Assembly: GCF_900129635.1 (NCBI RefSeq)
Contig: NZ_FSRB01000002.1
Coordinates: 462,727 to 526,726, forward strand
Length of the DNA stretch: 64,000 bases
Direction: 5' to 3'
Source: Singulisphaera sp. GP187
GTDB lineage: Bacteria > Planctomycetota > Planctomycetia > Isosphaerales > Isosphaeraceae
Notes under the pieces: generated by a model
What the model saw: only the letters and a program-made list of their open reading frames with translations
Databases searched by the model: none
What the model was told of the DNA's origin: nothing
Made by a program: the position numbers and the translations under genes
In this document: positions 49,515-58,547 of the stretch, piece after piece
Layout of the letters: each line of letters opens with the position of its first letter
Position numbering within the stretch: the first letter of the stretch is position 1

Positions 49515-51695
49515 ATGCACAGGTCGATTCGACTTGCGGCGGCATGGTCGGTCTTAGCCGCTGGGGTGGGCGGGTCGATCCCGACCTTGCACCTCCAGGC
49601 GGCGCCGCCCGAGGCGCCGGTCCAGAAAAAGGGGGCTGTCACGCCGGTCGCGAGCGCCGCCGTGGGACCGCGCTCGGCCGTGGCGTTCGGCTTTGGCGGC
49701 AAGGTGGGTCCCAAGGACCAAGGGTTCGTGCCCGGGTTCGAGTCGTACAAGCTTCGGTTCGGCCCGGGCGACTGGGCGGGCGCCCGGATCATCATCACCA
49801 GCGCCTGGGGCGACAAGAATCCGGACACCGATCTGTGGAACTGGCCGGACGGGCGCAACGTCCGGGCCACGGACGCCCTTTCCGACAAGGACGGCTCTTA
49901 TTTCATCTACTCCCTGGCGACAGCCAACGCGGACGACTGGGTCGTCGCCAACTTCCGCTACACGTTGCGGGATGGGCGACACGGCGTCGCCAGCACCATC
50001 ATCCCTTACGGCGGGAATCCCGAGATCCCCAAGCAGACCGTCGCGGCGCTTGGCTTCGGCGGAAGGCTCGGGCCGAAGGATGAGGGCTATCTCCCCGACT
50101 TCGAGTCGTACAAGCTCCGGTTCGGCCCGGGCGACTGGGCGGGGACCAAGGTTCTCGTCAGCAGCAACTGGGGCGAGGGGTCGGACGACGCCGACCTCTG
50201 GGGCTGGAAGGACGGGACCGAGGCCAGGTCGTCGGAGGTCCGCCGCGACGCCCAGGGATATTACTTCGTCCACTCGCTCCGCGCGGCGGGCCATTCGAGG
50301 TGGGTCGCCTCGCTCTTCCGGTTCGCGAGGAAGGACGGCCGATCGGGAGTCGCGCAGTCGCTCTACTCGTTCTCCGGAGCGCTCGTGCCGCCGAAGCCGC
50401 CGGGGCAGTCGATCCACGCGCCGACCGCCCCGCCTCCCGCGGCCAGAAAGCTCCCGAAGCCGACCTCACGCGTCCTGGCGGCGGCCCGACCGACCGTCGC
50501 CGACCTGAAGTATCTGCGGGAACTCACCGATGCCTTCCAGGGGATGGAGCTCGACGAGTTCGCGGAGACCACCCGCCTGGACCTGAACGGCAAAGCGATC
50601 GACGACGAGGGCATGGTCCACCTGCGGGGCCTGAAGCGACTTCGGACCCTCTCGCTCCGGGGGACGAGGGTGGGGGACGCGGGACTCGAGAACCTCGCGG
50701 GGCTCACGAGCCTGCGCGAGCTCAACCTGATCGGCACACCCACGACCGACGTGGGGCTCCAGGTCGTCAGCCGCCTGACCGGCCTCACCGATCTCAACGT
50801 CGACCAGACGCTCGTGACCGACTCGGGAATGATCGTGCTTCGGAAGCTCGCGAATCTGGAGGAACTGACGCTCGTCGCTACCGACGTCGGCGACACCGGT
50901 CTCGCGGCATTGAAGGGGCTGGCGAGACTGCGCCGGCTCGTTCTGGGGAAGGATCCCGCCTTCGTGGGCGAACGGATCACCGGGGCCGGCCTGGCGGCCT
51001 TACAGACGCTCCCGAACCTAGAGCAACTGGGACTGTCGTTCCTCACGATCGGGGACGACGGGCTCGCGCAGCTTCGGGGAATGCGCAAGCTCTCCCTGCT
51101 CGACGTCTCGTCCAGCAACGTCACGGATGCCGGTCTCGTCCACTTGAAAACGTTGCCGGAGCTGAAGCAGTTGCACCTCGATGCGACGCCCGTGACCGCC
51201 GCCGGCCTGGCGCATCTGAAGGAGATCCCCAAGCTCAAGTACCTTTTCCTCGGCTACTCCGACCTCGGCGACGCCGCGATGGCCCAGCTCGCCCCCCTCA
51301 AAAACCTCGAGGTCCTCGCGGTCACCAAGGGGAACGTCACCGACGCGGGGCTCGCGCAGCTGCGAGGGCTCACGCAACTCGATCGCCTCTTTCTCCCGGA
51401 CAACAAGATCACCGGCGCAGGCGTGGCGAACCTCCAGCGCTTGACCCGGTTGAACCAGCTTAACCTCTACTACAACAAGCTGGACGATGCCTCGCTCGCC
51501 GTGTTCAAGGCCCTGCCGGAACTGCGGCAGCTCTACATCTCAGGCGACCAGATCACGGACGCGGGCCTCGTCCATCTCAAAGCCTTGAAGAACCTGCGCT
51601 ACCTCAATATCTCGTGGACCAAGGTGACCCAGGCCGGTCTCGACGACCTCAAGAAGAGCCTCCCGGAGCTCCGCGTCGACTCCGGCGATTTCTGA
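49515..51695 (+). CDS. Leucine-rich-repeat protein with a duplicated N-terminal domain
   Basis: A 726-residue exported protein. After a signal peptide (SIRLAAAWSVLAAGVGGSIPTLHLQAA) two copies of an unknown domain of about 115 residues occur (about 57-165 and 176-285), both starting GFGGxxGPKDxG and sharing SYKLRFGPGDWAG exactly. A proline-rich linker (about 290-320) follows, then from about residue 340 to the end fifteen or so leucine-rich repeats with the period LxxLxxLxLxxTxVTDAGLxxL. The repeats are of the bacterial GALA/internalin-like type common in planctomycetes. It is probably a surface-exposed binding protein. The ATG at 49515 has GGGAGG 10 bases upstream. The ligand is unknown. Confidence 0.85.
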   Translation: MHRSIRLAAAWSVLAAGVGGSIPTLHLQAAPPEAPVQKKGAVTPVASAAVGPRSAVAFGFGGKVGPKDQGFVPGFESYKLRFGPGDWAGARIIITSAWGDKNPDTDLWNWPDGRNVRATDALSDKDGSYFIYSLATANADDWVVANFRYTLRDGRHGVASTIIPYGGNPEIPKQTVAALGFGGRLGPKDEGYLPDFESYKLRFGPGDWAGTKVLVSSNWGEGSDDADLWGWKDGTEARSSEVRRDAQGYYFVHSLRAAGHSRWVASLFRFARKDGRSGVAQSLYSFSGALVPPKPPGQSIHAPTAPPPAARKLPKPTSRVLAAARPTVADLKYLRELTDAFQGMELDEFAETTRLDLNGKAIDDEGMVHLRGLKRLRTLSLRGTRVGDAGLENLAGLTSLRELNLIGTPTTDVGLQVVSRLTGLTDLNVDQTLVTDSGMIVLRKLANLEELTLVATDVGDTGLAALKGLARLRRLVLGKDPAFVGERITGAGLAALQTLPNLEQLGLSFLTIGDDGLAQLRGMRKLSLLDVSSSNVTDAGLVHLKTLPELKQLHLDATPVTAAGLAHLKEIPKLKYLFLGYSDLGDAAMAQLAPLKNLEVLAVTKGNVTDAGLAQLRGLTQLDRLFLPDNKITGAGVANLQRLTRLNQLNLYYNKLDDASLAVFKALPELRQLYISGDQITDAGLVHLKALKNLRYLNISWTKVTQAGLDDLKKSLPELRVDSGDF

Positions 51696-52590
51696 ACCGG
51701 GCCGCTCGAGTCAAAAGAGTCGCTGATTTGCCGGCGTCGCGACGCTCGAAGCCGGCTTCCCCCCCGATGCCGGAGCGGGATGAGTCGCGGGCGACGGTTG
51801 ATACGCGACCTGCTGATGATCGCAATGACCGCGCACGCCATGGCTGGCGATCGGGACCAGCGCTTCTCACCGTACGTTGATCGTTTTCAGACGATTGCGT
51901 TACATCCAACGGTCATTACCGGAATCGGCCCGTTGCTCATCGCTCGTCAGGCTGAGGTGGTCCAGGTTTTCCTTGGGGTCGTCGTGCGGGGCTTCGCAAG
52001 AGAGACTGAGGCGGTCCATCGACTGGTGGGCTGTGTCGGCGCTGGGTCGGTTTGGCGACACTCGATGATTGTCCTGCCTCGGGGACCCGGTTGTGAGCTC
52101 GGACAGGCGACTGGTGAAAGGCGTCATGACTGGGTTCCTCTGAATTCGCTTGGTTTGTGGCGCGTGGAGGGAAGTGAACGGCGTCCTCCGACTGACGCTG
52201 GACTCGCGATCGGGCCGGACCGGTGGCCCATTCAGGACGGCTCCGCTTTGGGGGGAGCGTGGTCCGAAGGCCAAGGGTCGACGGGTCGGTCTCTCAAGTC
52301 CGGTGGGCGGATCGCACTTCAGCCCAGCGCGGACGACTCCGGACGGAACACGGGGCGAGATGGGCATGCCTTCTCAGCCGGAGGCAGAAGAAGGCTTGCG
52401 ACATTCGCACCGTCACCGACGAGTGTGGACCCGTTGTATCGGTCGGAGGTTTCCGCCTGAGCGAAAGAGCATTGCGCGTACCGGACAGCGCCGGCCGCGG
52501 CGGATCTTTCTTAAGGCCTAATCGCTGTAAGGGATAGGGAAGGCGACCTTGCTCGGTCACTTGCCCTGCGGGGGATTCGGAGCCAGATAT
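51696..52590. other. Long intergenic region without a supportable gene
   Basis: About 900 bases after the LRR gene. Open frames exist on both strands (for example plus 51780-52460) but have no recognisable motif and low-complexity composition, so I do not call a gene. It may be a decayed gene. The edge towards 52590 carries the dyads described separately. Confidence 0.45.
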
Positions 52591-52630
52591 GTCGGCAGGT
52601 TTTTGCCGGCCGCGGCGGGTTTTTGCCGGC
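52591..52630. promoter_or_regulatory. Two phased TTGCCGG dyads beside the response regulator gene
   Basis: CGGCAGGTTTTTGCCGG (52593-52609) and CGGCGGGTTTTTGCCGG (52613-52629) are direct repeats exactly 20 bases apart, 37 bases beyond the stop of the response regulator gene. The same motif, in the other orientation, occurs three times upstream of the sigma-54 promoter. They are candidate binding sites for the adjacent regulator. Confidence 0.5.
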
Positions 52631-52666
52631 CCGATCCGACCGGGATCGAATGGGGTCGGCCCGGGG

Positions 52667-54022
52667 TTATTGGAGGGAGTAGCGATTCATCTTGTAGCGC
52701 AAGGTGCGGACGCTGATCCCGAGGATCTGGGCGGTCCGCTCGCGGTGGTTATTGCATTGAGCCAGGGCCGCGAGGATGACCCCCTTCTCCGTTTCCTGGA
52801 CCGCCGCGTCGAGGTTCAGGGTGCCTGGCCGTGGTGGTGCCTGGATTTCCTTGGGCAGGTCGCTGGCATGGATCACCGGGCCTTCCACGATCACCACGAG
52901 TCGCTCGATGCAATTGCGGAGCTGGCGGACATTGCCCGGCCATGAGCCGTCGCACAGGACGCGCATGGCGGCACCGGCCACGAGTTTGGGCTCGCGGCGA
53001 TGTCGGGTGCAGGCCCGTTGCAGGAAGTGCTCGACGAGCAAGGGGATATCGTCGCGCCGCTCGCGTAACGGGGGGACCCGCAGGGGCACGACGTTGAGCC
53101 GGTAGAACAGGTCCTTGCGCAAGGCGCCCTCGGCGACCAGCTCGTCGAAGTCCCGATGGGTGGCGGCCACCATCCGCACGTCGAGCGGGATCAGCGATTC
53201 GCCCCCGACTCGGCGCACCTCTTGTTGCTCGAGGACGCGGAGCAGGTCGACCTGCGTCTTGGGGGCCATCTCGCCGACCTCGTCGAGGAAGAGCGTGCCG
53301 TGATCCGCCATCTCGAACCAGCCGGGCTTCTGGCGGATCGCTCCGCTGAACGCCCCCTTCTCATAGCCGAACAGTTCGCTTTCGATGAGCGTCTCCGGCA
53401 ACGCCCCGACGTTGGCGGTGATGAGCGGCCCGTCGCGGCGCCGGCTCAGGTTGTGGATCGCCCGCGCAATCACTTCTTTGCCCGTGCCGCTTTCCCCCTG
53501 GATCAACACCGTGAGGTCGGTATCGGCGACCTGGCGGATGCACGCGAACACGTCGTGGATCGCGGCGCTCTGGCCGATCATCTCCGGGAACTCTCCGGCC
53601 GCCGCCAGCCGATCGCGGAGCCGGCGGTTCTCGGTTCGCAGGCGATGGTGCTCGAAGGCGTGGTGGACCAGGTGCCCGAGAATCTCCAGGTCGACGGGCT
53701 TGGTGAGATAATCGTGCGCTCCCAGCCGCATCGCCTCGACGGCCGTCTCGACCGTGCCATGGGCGGTGATCACCAGGATCAGAGTCTCGGGCCACTCGTG
53801 TTTGATCAACCGCACCAGGTCGAGACCGCCGAGCGGGCCCGGCATCTTCAGGTCGGTGATGACGAGTTGATGGGGCATCCGCTGGAACAGGGACCACGCC
53901 TCGGACGCGTCCGCCGCCGTCGTGACGTTGTAGGACGCCTCCTCCGCCAGCGCCAGGGCGAGCCCCGAGCGGATGTTGGGTTCATCGTCCACAACCAGGA
54001 TGCGAAACGGTCGATCGCTCAT
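52667..54022 (-). CDS. Sigma-54-dependent response regulator (NtrC family)
   Basis: A 451-residue protein with all three parts. Receiver residues 5-120: acidic pocket VVDDEPN, phosphoacceptor Asp57 in LVITDLKMPG, and TAHG/KPVD. AAA+ domain about 145-375: Walker A GESGTGKE (176-183), GAFSGA loop (223-228, Ser in place of the usual Thr of GAFTGA), Walker B TLFLDEVGE (243-251). The C-terminal Fis-type helix-turn-helix ends ERTAQILGISVRTLRYKMNRY. It activates sigma-54 RNA polymerase after phosphorylation. It overlaps the histidine kinase gene by four bases. A consensus sigma-54 promoter lies beyond the kinase at 55827, pointing away. Confidence 0.93.
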   Translation of the reverse strand: MSDRPFRILVVDDEPNIRSGLALALAEEASYNVTTAADASEAWSLFQRMPHQLVITDLKMPGPLGGLDLVRLIKHEWPETLILVITAHGTVETAVEAMRLGAHDYLTKPVDLEILGHLVHHAFEHHRLRTENRRLRDRLAAAGEFPEMIGQSAAIHDVFACIRQVADTDLTVLIQGESGTGKEVIARAIHNLSRRRDGPLITANVGALPETLIESELFGYEKGAFSGAIRQKPGWFEMADHGTLFLDEVGEMAPKTQVDLLRVLEQQEVRRVGGESLIPLDVRMVAATHRDFDELVAEGALRKDLFYRLNVVPLRVPPLRERRDDIPLLVEHFLQRACTRHRREPKLVAGAAMRVLCDGSWPGNVRQLRNCIERLVVIVEGPVIHASDLPKEIQAPPRPGTLNLDAAVQETEKGVILAALAQCNNHRERTAQILGISVRTLRYKMNRYSLQ

Positions 54023-55425
54023 GGTGCACCGTTGGCCCCGGCGATCGGCTCCCGGGGAATGAAGAGGCTGAAGGTCGTTCCTTGAGGACCGGTCCGGAAA
54101 AGGATTCGGCCTCCGTGTTGGCTGACCACCTTTTCGGTCAGGGCCAGCCCCATGCCGGTCCCTCGCGTCTTGGTTGAGACATAGGGCTTGAACAGGTCTT
54201 GCTGGATTTCCGACGGGATTCCCGGTCCGGTGTCGGTGATCCTGATCAATAACTCGCCATCCGGGGCGGAGGCGTGGAGGTTCAGGCTTCCTCCCTCGGG
54301 CATTGCCTCCAGGGCGTTGATGACCAGGTTGAGGACCGCCTGCTTGAACTTGTCGGCGTCCATCAGAGTTCGGGGGAGTTTCGCAGGCGGGCGATCCAAC
54401 GTCACCTCGACATTCTGCTGGGCGGCCTGGGGGCCGATCAGCCGGAGGGTCTCCTCGAGAATTTCATGGGCATCGGTCGGTCGGACGATCAGATGCGGGA
54501 GGCTGGCGAAGTCGCGGAAGCTATCGAGGACGCCGTTGAGCCTGAGCACTTCGGATTTGAGCACCTCGATCAGCTCATCCACCGGTTTCTTGAGGTTCGG
54601 ATCGCGCAGCCGCTTCTCCAGCAACTGGACGTGGATGCTCAGGGCGGTCAGCGGATTCTTGATCTCGTGATGGAGGCCCGAGGCCAGCGTTCCCAGGCTG
54701 ACGAACCGCTCCATCCGGCGGACGCGATCCTCCATCAGGATCCGGTCGCTCACGTCACGGACGAGCATGACACAACCAAGGGCCGCGCCCGCGGAATCCT
54801 TGAGCACGTGGGCGTGGGCCCGAATTCGCCGGAGGCGGCCGCCCCGTTCCACGTCGAAATCCTGGTCCCAGACCGCCACGTGCCGCGCGGCGACCTGGGT
54901 GGCCAGCGCGATCAGGGGCGATCCGCCCGAGGCGATGCTCGCCAGCGGGCGGCCGACGCACTCGGGCTCCAACCCCAGGATTCGGCTCGACGCCGGATTG
55001 ATGCTCGTGACGTTGTTCTGGAGGTCGATCGTGATGACGCCCTGATCCATGCTGGCCAGGATGTCGCGGGCCATCAACTTGACCTGATGCAACGTCCGAC
55101 GGACGCCGAGCTGATGTTGCTGGAGCCAGAGCGTCGTCAGCGTGCAGAGCAGCAGCACGGCCGAGGCCATGGCCCGGACAATGATCCGGGTGCCGATTTC
55201 CTGCCGTAACGACTCGATCTCGGCCACCGGGACCGGACGGAGCCCGCCGACCCAGGTCCCCAGCAGGCGATACTCTACGAAGACCTGTTGGACGGCGGCG
55301 ATGCTCAACACCAGGGCCACCACGAGCATGATCAGGACGATCGCCGGAGTCAACGAGATCCGGGTCTGAGCTTCGGAGGCCTTGATGCGGAGTAACGCAA
55401 GGCCCTCCCCCCCTCCTCTGCCCAT
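54019..55425 (-). CDS. Sensor histidine kinase (NtrB-like) with PAS domain
   Basis: A 468-residue membrane kinase. Two membrane segments (SLTPAIVLIMLVVALVLSIAAV and VRAMASAVLLLCTLTTLWL) flank a short periplasmic loop of about 45 residues. A PAS domain follows (LASMDQGVITIDLQNNVTSINPASSRILGL), then the HisKA region with the phosphorylated His (GLHHEIKNPLTALSIHVQLL) and the HATPase region (NLVINALEAMPEGG, ITDTGPGI, GTGMGLALTEKVVSQHGG). The start at ATG 55425 has GAGGGGGG upstream. It is translationally coupled to the response regulator. The small sensor loop suggests that the signal is sensed in the membrane or through the PAS domain. Confidence 0.92.
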   Translation of the reverse strand: MGRGGGEGLALLRIKASEAQTRISLTPAIVLIMLVVALVLSIAAVQQVFVEYRLLGTWVGGLRPVPVAEIESLRQEIGTRIIVRAMASAVLLLCTLTTLWLQQHQLGVRRTLHQVKLMARDILASMDQGVITIDLQNNVTSINPASSRILGLEPECVGRPLASIASGGSPLIALATQVAARHVAVWDQDFDVERGGRLRRIRAHAHVLKDSAGAALGCVMLVRDVSDRILMEDRVRRMERFVSLGTLASGLHHEIKNPLTALSIHVQLLEKRLRDPNLKKPVDELIEVLKSEVLRLNGVLDSFRDFASLPHLIVRPTDAHEILEETLRLIGPQAAQQNVEVTLDRPPAKLPRTLMDADKFKQAVLNLVINALEAMPEGGSLNLHASAPDGELLIRITDTGPGIPSEIQQDLFKPYVSTKTRGTGMGLALTEKVVSQHGGRILFRTGPQGTTFSLFIPREPIAGANGAP

Positions 55426-55660
55426 CAAGCCGTCCCCCCTCACGTTTGCGAGGCCTATCGAAACCATCGGTTTGTCGCCGCGCCGGAACGTGCATTTCCT
55501 CGTGAGCCGTCCCTGGGGGGGAGGTGCGGCCGGAGGATCGCGTCACCGTTGCCAATGGCGAGGGCGAATCGGTTCGTTCGTCGTCCCGCTCATCCAAAAG
55601 GATGATCCATCATACCAAGGGAATTCACCCGGCTACATCGCCACTCCGCGGGGCCGCGCT

Positions 55661-55715
55661 GGCAAGCACCCGCGGGCACCGGCAAGAACCCGCCGCCCCG
55701 GCAAATGATTGCCGG
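55661..55715 (+). promoter_or_regulatory. Phased upstream activator sites for the sigma-54 promoter
   Basis: GGCAAGCACCCGC (55661-55673), GGCAAGAACCCGC (55681-55693) and the perfect dyad CCGGCAAATGATTGCCGG (55698-55715) place GGCAA at 55661, 55681 and 55700, about 20 bases (two helical turns) apart. They end about 110 bases upstream of the -24 element at 55827, the usual position of NtrC-type enhancers. Binding by the neighbouring regulator is inferred. Confidence 0.6.
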
Positions 55716-55826
55716 ATCCCACTCCGGGGTCGGCCGTGGCCACGGCCTTGACGCGGGCTTGGTGAGACGGTTTATCTGCCGAGTGAGACTGATGTTGCGA
55801 TGAAATCGTGAGAATTCGGCGAGTCC

Positions 55827-55842
55827 TGGCACAGTCCTTGCT
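55827..55842 (+). promoter_or_regulatory. Consensus sigma-54 (-24/-12) promoter
   Basis: TGGCACAGTCCTTGCT matches the -24/-12 consensus TGGCAC-N5-TTGCW without a mismatch. Transcription would start near 55854 and run towards the small exported protein and SulP genes. It lies 400 bases from the start of the histidine kinase gene, which is divergent. Confidence 0.85.
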
Positions 55843-55936
55843 TTGGGTGACGCCAGGTCCTCGTTTTGGGCGGTGAGTCAATCGGATTCGCCGGCCATTT
55901 TTTCGGCCTCGACTTTATGCAGGCGCGAAACGACTC

Positions 55937-56272
55937 GTGGTAACTCCCTCGCTCCTTTTACTCAGTTTGCTCACCCTGGGACGAGCGGCCTTCGACGAAG
56001 GTCCCGCGGATTTCCATCCGCCGGATCTTCTCTGGATCGTGGGGTCGTCTTTGCCGGGGGCGGGTGACGGGATTCCCGTCAACCAGGAAGCGGTGTTGGA
56101 GGACGGCGAGGGAGAAGAAGAGAAGGGCGAGAAGGAGGCGATCGCGTCCGACTCGTTCGCTCCGATCACGATTGGCGTTTTCGGCCACGAGTCAGTTCCC
56201 GAGCAGCCCCCGGATCCCCAACACGTTCGCGGACGATCGCGATCGCTCCGCGCCCCCCCGTGTTTCTCCTGA
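55937..56272 (+). CDS. Possible small exported protein
   Basis: A 111-residue frame starting GTG with a signal peptide (MVTPSLLLLSLLTLGRAAFDEG), then an acidic run (LEDGEGEEEKGEKE) and a basic C terminus (RGRSRSLR). It starts about 80 bases after the sigma-54 start point. No family is recognised and the ribosome site is weak, so it may not be real. Confidence 0.35.
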   Translation: MVTPSLLLLSLLTLGRAAFDEGPADFHPPDLLWIVGSSLPGAGDGIPVNQEAVLEDGEGEEEKGEKEAIASDSFAPITIGVFGHESVPEQPPDPQHVRGRSRSLRAPPCFS

Positions 56273-56563
56273 GAGCCGGCCCCCCACTCCCCCCCCGCCG
56301 GCTTCTCCTCTCTCCCCTTGTCACCCGTTCCATCGGCCTCGTCCCCTCCCCCCCACGCCGTCCGATGGCGCCGCGCGGATCCCACCGGGAACGGATCTCA
56401 TTCCCGATCAACGCGCCGTAGGGTTCGCTCCCCGCGCTGTCGGGAGCTGGGCCCTCGGTCCGGGATGACGTGCGGCGTCCGTTGCGTGCCCCCCCATTCC
56501 CGCTGGCTCTACGCCCTCGATCCGCGGCACGATCCCTCGTGGGATTCCGGAGAGAATAGGTCT

Positions 56564-58315
56564 ATGAAAACCGAATTCACTGGCGCATTGGAGAAGCCGC
56601 GCAATGGCCTGGCCGGGCTCAAGCACTGGCGGCATGATCTCCTCGCCGGGCTCCTGGTCTCGTTGATTTCATTGCCATTTTCGCTGGGCATCGCGGTCGC
56701 CTCCGGGGCTCCGCCGATTGCCGGTCTGTTGTCGGCGATCATCGCCGGCCTGATCCTCCCGTTCCTGGGGGGCTCCTATGTGACGGTCAGCGGACCGGCC
56801 GCCGGCCTGGCGCCCGCCTTGCTGGTCGCGATGACGGTTCTCGGGCGGGGGAACTTGAAGACCGGTTACCCGCTCTTGCTCGGCGTCATCTGCCTGACGG
56901 GGGCCGTCCAGGTCGTCCTCAGTAAGCTCAAGGCGGCCCGGTTCTGCACGTTCTTCCCTTCCGTCGTGGTTGAAGGCATGCTCGCCTCGATCGGCCTGAT
57001 GATCATCGCCAAGCAGTTGCCGCACCTGATCGGTCATGAGTTCAAGTTTCATGAATTCTTCAGCATGCTTGCCGAGACGCCGTCGCAATTGAGGCAGACC
57101 GAGCCGAAGGTCTTGGTTCTGGGGATGGTCTGCCTGGTCTTGGTCTTCTCGCTCGGATCGCTCAAGGCCCGCTGGCTCAAGGTCGTCCCTTCGCAGGTGC
57201 TCGTCGTCGGGATTGGCATTATCCTGGCCCGGCTGCTCCAGCTTGACAGCCGCTACTTGATTCATATCCCCGACGATCCCTTTAAACACGGAATCGTGCT
57301 GCCGAATTTTCAGGGCCTGATCGCCGATCGGTCGCTCTGGCTGTCCGTCGTGACGGCTGTCATCACCCTGACGCTGATCGACGGCGTCGAATCGCTGGCC
57401 ACCATCGCGGCGATCGACCGGATCGACCCGTTTCGCCGCAAGTCGGACCCCGACCGGACCTTGTTCGCGATGGGGGTGAGCAACATCTGCTCGAGCATGG
57501 CCGGCGGCCTGACGATCATCCCTGGCGGGGTCAAGAGCACCGCCTGCATCCAAGGCGGGGGACGCACCCAGTGGGCCAACTTCTACAACGCGTGCTTCCT
57601 GCTGATCTTTTTGTTTGTGGGCCGAGGCCTGATCAACCTGATCCCGTTCAGTGCGCTGGCGGCAATTCTCATTTTCACGGGGTACAAGCTGTGCCGGCCC
57701 AGTGTCTGGCGGCACACGGCCGCGATCGGCAGTGAGCAGTTGCTGCTCTTCGGCACCACGGTGATCGCCACGCTGGCGACCGACCTGCTCTGGGGCATCA
57801 TGATCGGCACGAGTGCCAAGATGCTGATGACTCTCGTCTTCGAGTTACGGGCCGGTGTCTTGCCGATCCGAGCCGCCACGCCGCTTGGGCTGGCGACCGG
57901 TACGGTGGGAGGGGTCGCCGACCTGTTCCGCAACCCGGTGGTCGATCGCGAGTTGATCGACGGGGCCTACCACCTCTACTTGGGGCGACCGCTGGTCTGT
58001 TTCAACACCCTCCAACTGAGCAAGGAGTTGGAGAATATCCCGACGGAGGCGGAGAACGTCTACCTCCACCTTGAAGACGGGGTCTCGATCATCGACCACA
58101 CCGCGTGCGACAACTTGACCTACTTTACCGAGGAATTCGAGAGCCAGGGGAACCGTAAGCTCGAGGTGCTCGGGATGGACCGGATGCAAATGCGTTCCGA
58201 CCACCCCTCCTGCATGCGGCTCGGCACTCCGGTCCTGGTCGTGGCGTCCGGGGATGGCCCGCGTCTCCTGGAGGTGGTGGACGACCTCGGGGTCCAGATG
58301 GGTGAGATCGATTAA
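56564..58315 (+). CDS. SulP-family inorganic anion transporter
   Basis: A 583-residue membrane protein with about eleven hydrophobic spans. The N-terminal LKHWRHDLLAGLLVSLISLPFSLGIAVASGAPPIAGLLSAIIAGLILPFLGGSYVTVSGPAAGLAPAL is the typical SulP signature (the SGPAAG motif). The C-terminal part (about 490-583), ENVYLHLEDGVSIIDHTACDNLTYFTEEFESQG, resembles a short STAS domain. Members move sulfate, bicarbonate or other anions; the substrate cannot be fixed here. The start at ATG 56564 is chosen from the family N terminus; there is an in-frame extension upstream to 56318. It is downstream of the sigma-54 promoter, with no terminator visible between them. Confidence 0.9.
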   Translation: MKTEFTGALEKPRNGLAGLKHWRHDLLAGLLVSLISLPFSLGIAVASGAPPIAGLLSAIIAGLILPFLGGSYVTVSGPAAGLAPALLVAMTVLGRGNLKTGYPLLLGVICLTGAVQVVLSKLKAARFCTFFPSVVVEGMLASIGLMIIAKQLPHLIGHEFKFHEFFSMLAETPSQLRQTEPKVLVLGMVCLVLVFSLGSLKARWLKVVPSQVLVVGIGIILARLLQLDSRYLIHIPDDPFKHGIVLPNFQGLIADRSLWLSVVTAVITLTLIDGVESLATIAAIDRIDPFRRKSDPDRTLFAMGVSNICSSMAGGLTIIPGGVKSTACIQGGGRTQWANFYNACFLLIFLFVGRGLINLIPFSALAAILIFTGYKLCRPSVWRHTAAIGSEQLLLFGTTVIATLATDLLWGIMIGTSAKMLMTLVFELRAGVLPIRAATPLGLATGTVGGVADLFRNPVVDRELIDGAYHLYLGRPLVCFNTLQLSKELENIPTEAENVYLHLEDGVSIIDHTACDNLTYFTEEFESQGNRKLEVLGMDRMQMRSDHPSCMRLGTPVLVVASGDGPRLLEVVDDLGVQMGEID

Positions 58316-58401
58316 GCGACGATCTCGTGGGTGAACAGGCCAGAGATCCTCCGGGAAAGAGGCTCATCTTGCCGGGTGCGGGAATGCCTTGGCCTGTGGC
58401 G

Positions 58402-58430
58402 CACGGGTTCCGAAGTGTACGGAACCCGTG
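58402..58430 (+). terminator. Hairpin after the SulP gene, probable terminator
   Basis: CACGGGTTCCG and CGGAACCCGTG form a perfect 11-bp stem with a 7-base loop, followed by GCCCCCTAATTTCTTTTG. The T content is modest, so termination is likely but not certain. Confidence 0.55.
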
Positions 58431-58507
58431 GCCCCCTAATTTCTTTTGTTTGCCTGTTTGGATCAGCCAATCGAGATAATTTGTGAGGATCATAAGATTG
58501 GCAGGGT

Positions 58508-58537
58508 GAGGAACGGAGGTTCAGGGCTCCGTTCCTC
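58508..58537. terminator. Hairpin after the dehydrogenase gene
   Basis: GAGGAACGGAG and CTCCGTTCCTC (11 bp, 8-base loop) lie 11 bases beyond the stop of the minus-strand dehydrogenase gene. No U-tract follows on that strand. Confidence 0.45.
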
Positions 58538-58547
58538 TTGATCCGGA

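Noticed and set aside
51780..52460. 226-codon plus-strand frame after the LRR gene
   Set aside because: No recognisable domain and no ribosome site; a competing frame on the minus strand is about as plausible, so neither is called.
58316..58547. Small RNA between SulP and dehydrogenase genes
   Set aside because: The two hairpins are better explained as terminators of the convergent genes; no promoter was seen.
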